NCBI GenBank assembly: GCA_031216445.1
Contig: CM062210.1
Location: 10,985,501 to 11,049,500, forward strand
Origin: Lateolabrax maculatus
Taxonomy: Eukaryota > Chordata > Actinopteri > Acropomatiformes > Lateolabracidae
Direction of reading: 5' to 3'
Length of the DNA stretch: 64,000 bases
The translations under genes and the position numbers were made by a program. Each line of letters opens with the position of its first letter. Position 1 is the stretch's first letter. This document shows, piece by piece, positions 11,801 to 23,649 of the stretch. The notes beneath the pieces are model-generated. The model had not been told where the DNA came from. It saw only the letters and a list, made by a program, of their open reading frames with translations, and did no database searches.

Positions 11801-12048
11801 GTGCCCCAGAGGGCGGCTTCACCAAACAGAAAGCGCACTTGGGCTGTTGAATAGGCGGTAATCAAGCCCTGTTGTCAAACTCAATGACTGAAATGTTTCT
11901 GGCTCTGCTACACTCCAGGGGTTAGAGGTCGTCTCCATGACGGCGTAAACCCAGCAACAAAAACCTGACACATACACAATGAGAAACTGTCAGTACTTAC
12001 TCGCATGGAGTTCTCATTTTGTCATCTTTAGTGGGAAATATTATGAAC

Positions 12049-12080
12049 TGTAAATATCTCTGAATATTTTGTTGTACATA
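12049..12080 (+). promoter_or_regulatory. pair of Pumilio-type motifs in crispld1 3' UTR
   Basis: TGTAAATA at 12049-12056 and TGTACATA at 12073-12080 both match the PUF/Pumilio recognition consensus UGUANAUA and lie 24 nt apart on the sense strand, about 250 nt after the stop codon. Binding is inferred from motif identity only. Confidence 0.4.
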
Positions 12081-12652
12081 TTTGTTAATAGTATAACACT
12101 TGTTTTGTCTTTGTGCCATTGCCTTGCCTTTTTAACATATAGCTATATATGAATATTGTTGAGTACAGAAATCCTATGATATAACATTATAATGGCACTT
12201 AAGGATGAATATCATTTTTGTTGTGTTAAGTCCGGCACATTTTTACTGGTGCTCTCATATTTTGTACTTTTTTAATGATTGGGGAACAAAGTGTTATGCA
12301 TTTATTTTTATATGATTATGCTTTATATCAATATGATTTATAAAGGATGCTGCTATATGTTTTTGTATTGTTATTATAATGTGCCAGTGTGATGGGTTTT
12401 GTTTGTTTGGTTATTTTTCCAGATAATGTGGTTTAGTTAAAACTCCCTGCAGGTCGGGAAGTACACTCATCCCTCAGAGTTGTCATTCTCTAAACAAAAC
12501 CTATGTGCCCAACTTCATCATGCATTGCAATTTCCTGGATGTCGCTACCCCAAATATGTTTCCATGCCATATTCCTCTCCATTTGACATTGATAAACAGA
12601 AACAATACTATGCAACAGTTGTATTGCATACTGTACGGGAATGGTGGTTTTA

Positions 12653-12658
12653 AATAAA
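12653..12658 (+). promoter_or_regulatory. poly(A) signal AATAAA, best candidate for crispld1
   Basis: Canonical hexamer about 850 nt after the stop codon, followed by a T-rich tract at about 12676-12688 as expected for a cleavage/polyadenylation site. Two further AATAAA copies at 12813 and 13005 could serve longer mRNAs. Confidence 0.55.
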
Positions 12659-15187
12659 CAGATGTATTTGTTCACTTTTTTTTTTTTCAGCTCTCAGCTT
12701 TGTTTCAGAGCCGCAATCAATATAATGGGCAATTCATTGTATTTTTGTCACTGTTTCTCTGTGCATTATATATATTTTCCTACCTCAGGTTGTTAGGAAA
12801 AGTCAATTTTGCAATAAAATATTACAACCACCACAGTTCTCTCCCACTCGGAGTCAATATGATATTTATTTTTACTGTTGGACTATATACACTTAAAAAC
12901 TGCATATTTATCATATTATTATTGGGTTTTATTAATATAATTATTATGTATGTTGTGCAATTCAGCTTTCCTTCAAAACTTAAACATGAATGGTGCTGTA
13001 CTACAATAAATATCTGATAACACTTCCAACATGTGCTTTAGAGCACTTACAATTTCTTGAAATGTAAAATTTAGCTTAAGACTTGACAAATGTCAAACTT
13101 ATATTAGTATTCGATTTTCTGCTGTAAATGTGTGGTGGCTGTGGTGAAAGCGTGGTGCTCCGTATGTATTCCTCTTCATGAGGACTTCTTGTAAGTAACA
13201 TGATCGTGACTCAGACGCAGGTTTACTTGTGCTGATCACCTCAAGCATAAATATATATCTGGGATGAGTATTTTGAAGTGGCAGACTTTGACAGGAAATG
13301 TAGTCTCCAAATGAAAAAGCTACACATAACATTATTTTAAAATGATCAAATATATATGTAACTCTGAAACTGGGAAATCATGTCCACAGAAGGCTGCCAC
13401 TGCTCCTTGAACGGTGTGTCTGATATGGGTCATAATACCCTCACATTAAAGCTGACAATCTGCTCTAAAACCTCATTGGCAATGAGTCATTTCACATTTG
13501 CTCTAACACAGTGGATAAGCATGCAGAGCCAAAACACCAAAGATCAAAGTACCTCAGGGAGCCACTGAAGTGGTAGGTTTTGTGGGTTGGATGAAGACTG
13601 AACCCAATCCCCCAGACTTCCAGATCCATTGCTCCACTTGAGGGAGAAGCCTGCACGACTCATGTGAGTAGTCTCTCAGGATGTAGCACCCCTCGGCCCA
13701 ATATCCATGCTGGTTATCCATTGAAACCTTGGTGAGCGGAAGCGTCTGAGTTTAAATGTCCTCGCTTTCCTCTTAGGGTCCTTCACCAGGGAGCAGACTC
13801 GTCACTGCTCATTTGCTTCCAAGCAGCAATAGAGCGAAATGACCAACCCGTAATGGGTTCCACCATATCCATGTCCGACAGTGTTATGATGTCTGGAGGA
13901 CTGCAATAGGTTGTGACTCAAGCTGCCAGTCTTTATTATTCCCCAGACAAATGCTACTAAATCTTACATGATGGGTTGAATGTACAGCTACTGGCCCTTT
14001 GACACCAATGTGACACAATATAAATGCAATCTTGTTAAATTATTTTTTACGGGTTGCGTACATGTGGAAATAGTAATTGCATATCTATCTGCATTGTCAA
14101 ATCTAATTGCACATGTGAGAGAGTACATGCACACTGATCTTCACAACATATGGAAAACAAATTATTGGTCATTAACCATGAGAAAAGGGAGATAACTGTG
14201 TGAGTGTGCGTGTGTGCATGTGTGTGTGCGTGTGTCTGCAGGAGGTTGACAACTTTTATTACTTCATTCAGACCGTATAGTCGCCTAAAAACACACACTG
14301 CATTAAAAACAACATCTTCGAATAATGAATTCACATTCATGCACGCACTCATTTACGCTCTGACACATCATTTTTGATTCAACGAAAATCACTTGTGATT
14401 GGCTGAACTCTGCGGGAGAAGGGGCTGCGGAGTGATTGATAGACCGTCCATGTGCACCCAGGTCCTGTGAGAGAAAAGAGAGGCATACATCAGACAGGTG
14501 TCAAAATTCGCAGCAGGGTGTGGTGATAGGCGTCATTCAGGATCTCTGAAGAATGAAAGGCAAGAGGACGAGGAGGATATTGAAAGGGAGAAAGTCGGGG
14601 ACAGAGGAAAGGGCAGAGCGATAACCTGAAGGCTAGAGAAAAACAGCGTGAAGTTTTGATTCCCTGACACCTTCATGAGCATGACATTGGGATACCATCT
14701 GCAGAATTTCTCATCTTTTCCGAACTTCTAGAGTTTTTAAAGTCATGAAATAAAGTTTTTCAGGAGAATTTTTTCTAACGTTGTTGAACTCTGTTAGTTG
14801 AATGCTGCACAAATTCAAAGAATTAAGGAAGAGGTGCAACACATCAGTTGATGGTGATGGATTGTTGTGTGCCTTCATATGCGACCCACCAGACAGACGA
14901 GGGTGCATTAGGAGCAAACTGACAGAGCGACAGCCACAGGCCCATTAGGACCAAGGAGACTGAGAGCCGTGAAGACAGATGGGATGAAAGACAGGCTTGC
15001 AGCTTGCAGGGTCTGCATGGTGCCACTAGTGTTTTCAGACTGTCGTTTAAAATAAGGAAGGCCATTAATAACCTCCTCACTGTGCTCTGCTCAGCTGCAG
15101 TCTGGCGCTTCTTGCAGAGCTAAATGTGGCACTGCATGGCAGCAGACTGGCAGACTGTGTCAAAGAGACCATATACACCTGAGGAGA

Positions 15188-15192
<5 letters not shown>

Positions 15193-15234
<42 letters not shown>
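15193..15234. repeat. (AG)21 microsatellite
   Basis: Perfect dinucleotide run on the + strand. A shorter interrupted (TG)n lies just downstream at 15286-15304. Confidence 0.97.
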
Positions 15235-15237
<3 letters not shown>

Positions 15238-17814
15238 GGCAGACAGAGTATGCATGTGCTTCTGCATTTGTTTGTGCTGTATATATGTGTGTGTGTGTGC
15301 GTGTGCTGTATATTTGGGTATAATTGTATTTTTTCACTTGCTCACCTGTTTGTTTATGTGCTATGTCTGTGCCGCCTATCCTACTGTGGTTGGATGGGAA
15401 TCAGATAGCAGTGATGCAGTCAGGGAAGCCGTCAGCACCAAGGTGAAAAGTTATGGTTGCCAGTGGTAATGACTGTGTTCCTTCTTGTCAAACCTTTACT
15501 TTGGCAGATGAACAAAACATAAAATTTGACAGGGAGTGGGTTTTTTCCCCTCATGATCCAAAAATATTACATGTACATAGCCACACTGTGAATGTGTTTT
15601 TGCAAAGATGGAGTGGGTACTTTGGTGGAGAAAAAATAAGGTTTTCCTGAGTGGCAAGGTGACTCATATAATTATTGAGTTATTTTAGGCATCTGTGCTT
15701 TTAAAGCAAACCTCTGACAAATCTTAGACATTTGATTTATAATAACCATTCATTACCAACTGGCTCTCCTGTGACCAACCCACCCAAATACTTGACTGAA
15801 ATAAAAAAAATGTGTAGCATTCAAATTGGTGCTCAAGTCCATTCAGTTGGTGAATTCTACTGGAAGACCAGATATTCAAATTGATACTTTACATGTGCCA
15901 ATCAGGGGCCAACAACGGAAGACTTAAGATGTATTAAATGCTTTGTGCATATGTGTTCTTGCATGTGTCTGTGAAGCATGGTACCACCTTGAAACAATTA
16001 AAGCTCACTGAATAAATGTGTGTCCAGTATTTCTATCCAGTCCCCTTTAAAATTCAAACAAATACGTTACGTGGTTCCCTTATTGGACTGTTTTACTGAA
16101 GTATGAGCAGTGTGACCTAATGCAGTCAAACCAAGGAATACCGTCACATGAATGGTTATGGTATGCTGGTATACTCTGTAATGTGAGCCTTAGTGGTGCA
16201 CATTGAATCCTGGAACAAAATATTGCCATTGCAGAGAGATGAAGTTACAGCAGCTACACAATGTCAACAACCCAGACTTTGCCAATGTGTTGTAGCAGGT
16301 TAATTGCAGGAAGCTTTAACAGATCAAATTGTTTTTTTCAGTCCAACACAAATAAATGAGGCTTTCCAAGAAAAAAATGTAATTTGTTTGGTAGAAAATT
16401 GATAAACATGTGAGCTTTTGGTCCTGTGAGATTATTTTGTTCACATATACTGTGAGGTGAGTAGAAAACCCAATTAAGAACATCTGGCAAAATTACTCTT
16501 TACAGATTATGGTAAACACAGTAATGTGCATCTACATAATTACATGTTAGCTCACTGTATTCCTCCCTCTTGTACGCAGGCGTCCCAGTATGCACACAGT
16601 GATGAATACAAAATAATTGTACTTCTATCATGACAGGCAAGACTACAGACATATTTTTTATGTTTATCACCACAGAAAACTGCACATCAGATGATTTATT
16701 GTCAGCAATTTGTACACATAGGACACTAACACTGACATTTGTTCCTGTATAAATGGGTGTCAGTGAAGCAGTTTTATGCTCTGGATGCAGATGTGGGCCA
16801 CATGTAAAAGCCGTTCCTAAAACAAGCACCGTGGGATAGGGAATGTTGTGCTTACGGTACCTCTCCAGGAGGGGCTGGCTGCCTCCCAGACTGCACTGCT
16901 GTTAGATCTGCCCCTCAGAATAAATAATGACAAGTCCACATCATCTGGACACTTACAGAAACCAACTAATATCTCCTCTTTGAAGGAGATTGCCTGGACA
17001 TAGAATTTAAGCCTGCTGTCTGAGTTACACAGCGCACATTTCTACAAATGAGATGTCTAAATGGGACGAGGTTTCCTGTTTATCCTCCAGATGTGAGCCA
17101 GTTGAGATTGTATTAGTGATAACAATAATAACAAAACTATAGCTCAAGAATGTGGCAACAATCTTAGCACACAAAGGCATGGATAATAGAGGAAATGGGT
17201 GAGTTTCAGAGAACCCTGCCTATCCAGGGCACAATCGAAAGACCTGCGTGTAAAACAAACACTTTGTTTGCAAAGGAAAGGAAAATAAATGTTGAGAAAG
17301 AACCGGAGCAGAGTATAAGTTGCCTGGCAAGACAACAAGGAACAGTCTGAAAAGCAACATACAGTACAGTTGAGGATCACGGCCACACAATAAGGCCATG
17401 CATGGCAGATGGGCGCACACAGTCCTTTGCAGTCAGTCATAATACAAGAAAAAAGAAATGGGAGAGTTTTGGGCCAAGGCCTCAAGGGTAATGGAAGAAG
17501 AGCACAGCATGAAAAATCATGAAAAACTATAGTTCATAGTAAACTACATCAAAAGGAATCTCAGAATAAGTTTGTTTTCAAGTTTTTGTACGAGTCAGCA
17601 AAATTATTCCTTTTGTAGCTGCCTGCGCATGCTACAGTGGACAGACTTATGAGCAATGGGCGATATACCAAACACAATTCTATGACAGAAGTGTACTAGT
17701 ATATTTATATTGGGATCATGGTCAGGGAGCACAGAGTGCAAAATATAAAGAGCTGCAACGAATCAGGCGCCGGCAATGGGCCGCAAAATCACGGAGGAGG
17801 CTGTCCCTGGACTC

Positions 17815-17822
17815 TGACGTCA
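17815..17822. promoter_or_regulatory. full CRE palindrome TGACGTCA
   Basis: Exact CREB/ATF consensus palindrome inside a locally GC-richer patch (17760-17990) of AT-rich intergenic DNA, 5.8 kb upstream of dok6. Its function is inferred from the motif alone. Confidence 0.35.
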
Positions 17823-20332
17823 TCACTGACCTTTCGTGTATTTACAGAGGAGGTTTGATTTCCACTCTTTTTCCATGCTCACACATGGACCGTTGTGAAG
17901 CGGGCCCTGGAGGTAAAAGAGTAGCTTTGTCCCGACCTGGACGGTGAGCACTGGAGTCATGTGCTTCTGCCAATCCCGAAGAAGGGCCCACAAGCCACGG
18001 CCATTGAGAAAAGCACAAGCATCACCTGTTTTATATTAAATGTGTCAGATTAAATAAGGAAGCCAATAACCTGCAGCTCTCGGGGTGCAGTTTAAGCCAA
18101 ATTTGACCCTCTGCTCCTCTGATCATACTTGTTAAAACTGTTTTCAATCTGAGTTGAGGGACAGGACAGATGCCTTTTGCAAAGAAATTCATGAATCTGC
18201 ACCTATTATATTTAATGAGATGCACAGCGATAAAGATGTCTTCTTCTGTATTTCAAGCAACAACAAACCACTAAGCATCATGGTATTTATTCGGGGTAAT
18301 GCAATATGTGTTGACAAATCACCGGCATTGTTCCTGACTAATTCTTGTTTTTGTGCAGCAAGATAAATCTTCTGTTACACAACTTATATGTTGCTCATTC
18401 ATCACCTTGAGCAAGTATAGAGATCTCATTACCATACAGTTGAAACATGAAGACATTTAAACAGCCCTTTCAAAGTACTCCTCCTAACGCCGCAGACAAT
18501 ATTGCCCTCTACAGGGCATACATATTAGTCACGCTTGTCTGTCTCCACTCTTTCTTTTTTTTTTCTCTGATGAGTTAAAGAGACACAGCACCGCATGTGT
18601 TGATGAATGTGTAATTACACAGTGAGGAGGGAGATTCTCCTCCAACCTACAGACCCTGGATTACACCCTCTTGACATTTACCATCTGCCTTGGGTGTCCT
18701 TTCGCATGAATCCCTACTAGCTTCATGTCCGGACTTCTGTAGTCGAGCCTGACTTTTGACCTCACCGTGGAGGGCACAAGAGACATACGGTGAGGAAATG
18801 AGCAAGTCCAGAATGGTATTTTAAAGAGGTGAAAGAGTAAGGACATTAACAACAAATGTGATGTCAGTCTCATAACTTCAAATAAGTGTGTTGACAATAA
18901 AATAATAATGTTTTAATAATATGGAATTTAATTTAAAATTATTATGATCAGAATAATAACCCTAAACGATGACCTGATATGAATGAATCCCAGGAACATG
19001 GGACTAATTCAACAAATGTGTCTGAGAATCAAAGACAATTAAAATGAATGAGATGGTTGCATGAAGGACCTGGCCAGTGATCCAAGACCAGCCGCTCCTT
19101 CACTTAGAAAGTTGATGAATTCAGCCTCCCGTCTCCAAATTAGCTGCGTGGCATGAAAAAAAAAAAAAAGAGGAAAAACAGGCGTCTCATCACTCTTGTG
19201 GGAGTGGAGGAAGGCACCTGTTTTATTCCTCTATCCTCCACGAGGAGCTGAATGTGATGAACTGTGGATTCAGCCTCCCCCGGTCGTTTTCTGTGAGAAA
19301 TGCCACAGCAGCAGAACAGCTACGTCTCCAGAGATCCAGCCCAGGGTTCAGCCTCACCGTGACACAAGATGGACCCCAATTTAAGACACAAAGACTGGGT
19401 CAAACCAGCAGGAGGTATAGCCTTTCCCTGAGAATGATCTATTCCTTTTCTATTCACTGTGACCATGCTCTTGCATCTCCTCTTGCTATTTTTGTATTTC
19501 CCCTCTGCTTCACCCTCATCTGTCTGCACCCCCCTTCACTTTCCTCACCATTCATCCTCCACCATTTCCATAATGATCATTAGTGTACCTACATAGTTAA
19601 CTTCTAAACGTCTTTTTTAGACTCTTGAGCTCAATAACAATAATAAATCTTCTCTGAATGCAAATGTACACTTTATCTCATTTGAGATGGCCAGAATTTA
19701 AAATGGATAATCATGAGAGGTGTAACTCCAAATTACAAGAAAACATGCTGCCGCAAATTAAATCTTATCCTCAGCTTTCTGATAACATTTTTGGGTAATT
19801 CGGTAATGTGCAGAACCCTTGTAATAGGCTTATACGCTCTGCTCTTACACTCATCTGTGATTGAAGTAAAGGACCCTCTCGAATCGCCCACACTCACGAC
19901 TCACCTTCTAGAGAAGGACAGAAAGGCCCTCCAACCACGTCTACTTCTAACTGTTATGGAGTAAATCACAAACATGTCATGGTCTTGTCCTCTGGGACTG
20001 TACACAACCTTACCTGTCCTATATTAACCAACCTAACCAATGTCCTCCTTGAATGGCCAAGGACCCACCAGAAAAGCCCACATCTCCTTTTCTGAGAAAT
20101 GAGCATTTCTTTTCACACTAGCGTTTTTTCCTCCAGGCATTGACATTTAATCAAACCCGAATCCCATTGTGCCTATTAACATATCAGGCTGATATGGGTT
20201 GCTGTAAAAAGCTTGAGTACAGGAACCCGGAGCAGAACATTACCATAACTCTGCTGTGTGATCTCTATTTCCTCTCCTCCGCCCACATGTAAAAATGCTT
20301 ACCTGGCAAACAACTAAGCATGGAGAGACATA

Positions 20333-20358
20333 TCTCTCTCTCTCTCTCTCTCTCTCTC
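20333..20358. repeat. (TC)13 microsatellite
   Basis: Perfect TC run in unique-looking intergenic sequence. Confidence 0.95.
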
Positions 20359-23029
20359 GCTCTCCCACTCTTCCACTAATTCACCCCTGCTTATCTTTTT
20401 TAGAATGTGTTAATTATTTAGCTGCTTGTGCTCGTGAATGTTCGCCAAATAGCACTGAGACAAACTAAGCATCTAATGCAAAGGCAATTTTAATATTTCA
20501 CCAGACCATCCAAACCACCTAAAGTTTGCTTTGCCTCGGCTGTGACTAAACAAACAATTCAGGGCTACTTTTTTAAAAATGCTTAAGTGCTTTAATGGAT
20601 GGCAAAGTTTCTCTGTGAGCGGCTCAGTCATCTTAGCATTAATCATCATAGACGTGAAGGGACTTAGATATGTGATGCGGAACGTCCATGAAAAATGGTG
20701 ATAATTATGAGGTCAATACCTGATAAATTGCCATATTGGACAAGAGTTGTTTTCTACAGCTCAGCAGATATTGGCTGCTTTGCTCGCGACCTTGATGAAG
20801 GTCCCTCTGCTCTTGAGTGACTCTCAACACATCTGACCCTGTTGGCAGCCGTTCATGTATGTCAGGGCCATATGTTGGTTTGTGTGGCGGCCTGCACGCT
20901 GAGCATGCAGCCTCTCTACCTGCGACCAGACTGGTTGTTGGAGTTGTGTCATGGCAGGCAATTACTTCCCCAAAACTAGGACAGCTCTTGGTAATAACAG
21001 TCGCCAGAGCACAATATTTAGTGCAATGAAAAGACATCGTTGCTGTCAGCATTGTTTTCTTGGAGAGAGGATAACGAGGCAGCGCGAATGGAACGGGGCC
21101 ATGTTGCACAAAGAGGATTATAAAGACAAAACAACTTTGACAAGTCTGAAATTTGAGGACATTTCCAGGGAGACATGAAGACTATCAAAGTCAAGCTGTT
21201 TGTTGGAGGGGAGGCAGCTCTCTGTTTTGTGTGCCCTTGTGAATGTGATGAACAGGACTGAAAATACAGACATTGAGTTTTACCTCTGGACTCAAAAGCT
21301 GACACTTGACAGAAAAGCACTTCTAAAAGTGGCAGCCATCTACGCACACTGAACAAAGACCCCCTCTCCCTCAGCAGAGGACACTCTCTTTCAGTGCAAC
21401 ACAACAAATAAATAAATGAGTATGAGCAATAGGATAATTGTGCCTGGCTAGAAAAGACGGGCTGCGCTGGAACATTTGTGTCCTCCTCATTTATAAAAAG
21501 GAAATCTGCTTTCTGATACTGCCACATTAATCTATGGTGCCTTCTTCTTGTTAGATTGAAGAGTGTGAAATTAAGGTATTCTGGAAGTGAAAGATTCTGA
21601 TCTTCACTTAATCATATAGTTGTTTATATAAGTCTGTAACAGAAGCAATCTCTCTTCTCCACGTTTTAATCAACATAAGTAATGGCAGCCCCTCATATCA
21701 ATATACCTGAGCCATCTGCTGCCTAATACCAAGGATTTCACTCTCTGTGATTTGTACAACCCGAGCTACGCCTCTCACCACATCCCGATCAGGATTATAG
21801 CTTTGCCAGGGATCAAAATTTGTTTCTGTGCTTTTATTTTCAGAGCCTTTTGATTGCCAATCTGCAGCATTGTATACACACTGCAGGCGGTGGATGCATG
21901 CTTTGTACAGTGCGCTTCCCTTACAATTTATTTGATCCTTTAATAGGGCACTGGACTATCTGGTTTTATTATTCACCAAATCAAACAACATCAATTCAAG
22001 GCCACCCAATAATGACAAAACATGGTGCTCACACACTGGCAATCTCAAATTGCATTTCCTTATTAGCGGGGCTGTCTGGTGAAAAATATGGAAATTATAT
22101 TCATACTCAGACAGGTAATAACCAAAAGGCAAGGAACAAAGTGTGTTGCAAATTAGTCTGAACACTAAGCTCTGTTGTACATTTGCATACTTTCTTTGAA
22201 CATATTGTTGGGGGGAAAAAAGGGATGCAATATTTTGAATGGTTACTTCAGCTTTCAAAAGTTACATTAAAATTCACTTAGCAAGTAGTTGTATTAAACA
22301 GGCTGTGTGTTATAAGTGATGGAGGGGGGGCACCTTGATCTTGACCTTGGGCACTGGCTTATACATGGTTTTAATGATCAGAAGGGTGAATGACCACAAG
22401 TGCCCAAATTAATTGATCGCTTGATTAATTTATCAAGAATATGAATAAAATAATTATGTAAATATTCCAATGACACTGACAGCTAAAGAAACAAATGATA
22501 CAATGTGATCATGTCACTAATTCTCTCCTTATAAACCAAAATCTCCACAGTAATATTATTTTGAACCATTTAAAACTAATCATCATCAGAGAACATCTCC
22601 AACTATTTGCCTTAACTGAACAATCTGTATCATTTCTCTATTAAATGTGTATTATGGTGTTGGCAGTCACTATAGTGACCACGGTGGGCTGAACGCTAAA
22701 ACATGCGTCACAGTAGAAAAGGTGGAGAAGAGTCACCAAACTTACTCATGTAATGGCAGACAAAGAGCAACATCTGTCTAAAAATGAATTAACTAACATA
22801 ATAACTACCATTGGTCATGTTCTCTACCTCTGGGGCGCCCTGAGGGTATCAAGCAAAGGCATGTGTTTGCTCATGAATTCAACTTTGCATCCGTACGAGG
22901 AGGAACGTGTTGTCCATTTGCCCAAATGTTAAATGAGAAATAAAATTCTAGCTTCGAAGTATGTTTTACATTAAAACGATATTATTATATTCCACATGTG
23001 TGCACGACTGTGAGGCTGATTAAAACGAC

Positions 23030-23583
23030 TGATCAGGCACAAAGAGCGGCCGGCCGGGAGGACGACCGCCGACCAATCCACTGCAGGCAACTCTCATTAC
23101 ACAGTTCTCCGCTGATCATCTTAAAATAATAACAATGGCGGAAAGAAAAAAAAAAAAAGAACTGTCCTCGTGAGGGCATTTTTTTTTTTTTTTGTGTTAA
23201 ATCACAACCCCCCCCCACCTCCCCTTGAAATAAAGACACCCCCCCCACACACACGTCCACCCCCCTCGCTCTTCCGGGGATGGTGTGGTCCAGGAAGCGC
23301 GCCTCCTCTCCTCCGCTCTCCTCTCCGGGCGCCAGTGGACCAGCTGACGGATGGTACCTCCCCGCTCCCCCGGATGGACCGCGCCGCCGACGCCGGGCAG
23401 CCCGAGCGCTGACACAGGAGCAGGTTGCCCCGCCGCGCTCTCCCCTCCGCCGCCGCCGCCGCTGGATGTCACGGCGACCCGCCCTCAGGCCAAAAGGTTC
23501 CGCCGCCGCCGCCCCCCCGGAGAAAGAGGTCACTTTGTTGCGTTTTCCGAGCCGGGCAGGAAGCCGCCCGCTTCCCCCGCGCC
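23030..23583 (+). promoter_or_regulatory. dok6: dok6 CpG-rich promoter / 5' UTR block
   Basis: Base composition changes sharply from AT-rich to GC- and CpG-rich from about 23040, with dense CpG at 23340-23600, and ends in dok6 exon 1. Runs of A, T and C (23150-23216 and around 23240) sit at the upstream edge. No TATA box is evident, as expected for a CpG-island promoter. The start of transcription cannot be fixed. Several ATGs upstream of the dok6 start (23280, 23351, 23466) would be upstream ORFs if transcribed. Confidence 0.7.
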
Positions 23584-23649
23584 ATGGCTTCCAACTTCAA
23601 CGACATAGTCAAACAGGGATACGTGAGGATACGGAGTAAGAAACTGGGG
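23584..23649 (+). CDS. dok6: dok6 exon 1 (start codon, PH domain start)
   Basis: Encodes MASNFNDIVKQGYVRIRSKK, then LG, and ends GGG|gtgagt in phase 0. The start has a strong Kozak context (gcgccATGG, G at -3 and +4) and matches the universal DOK4/5/6 N-terminus. The same frame is open upstream to about 23425 but holds no ATG, so this start is favoured. Confidence 0.95.

Larger units (their letters stand above)
11801..13020 (+). other. crispld1: crispld1 3' UTR (extent estimated)
   Basis: AT-rich, non-coding sequence directly after the stop codon. Candidate poly(A) signals AATAAA lie at 12653-12658, 12813-12818 and 13005-13010. The first is followed within about 20 nt by a long T run (about 12676-12688), a good downstream U-rich element, so 12.67 kb is the favoured end; longer isoforms to about 13.02 kb are possible. 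No transcript evidence is available here. Confidence 0.65.
13021..23030. other. intergenic region between crispld1 and dok6
   Basis: About 10 kb with no recognisable coding exon on either strand. It holds microsatellites at 14194-14237, 15193-15234, 15286-15304 and 20333-20358, a GC-richer patch around 17760-17990 with a CRE palindrome, and long unique-looking stretches (for example 20100-20330 and 20400-20680) that could contain enhancers. Open frames here are short and have no domain resemblance. Confidence 0.6.

Noticed and set aside
13042..13049. AGCACTTA, a possible microRNA seed match after crispld1
   Set aside because: Lies beyond the favoured poly(A) sites and a single seed match in AT-rich DNA is weak.
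21018..21527. Open frame of 169 codons on the minus strand, the longest in the window
   Set aside because: Composition is not protein-like, no family resemblance, and no flanking exons or promoter signals; treated as chance.
23033..23533. 166-codon minus-strand open frame across the dok6 CpG block
   Set aside because: Arg/Gly/Ala-rich translation is the expected artefact of stop-poor GC-rich DNA opposite the dok6 promoter.
23425..23583. N-terminal extension of dok6 in the same open frame
   Set aside because: The frame is open for 53 codons but contains no ATG, and the start at 23584 matches the conserved DOK4/5/6 N-terminus with a strong Kozak context.
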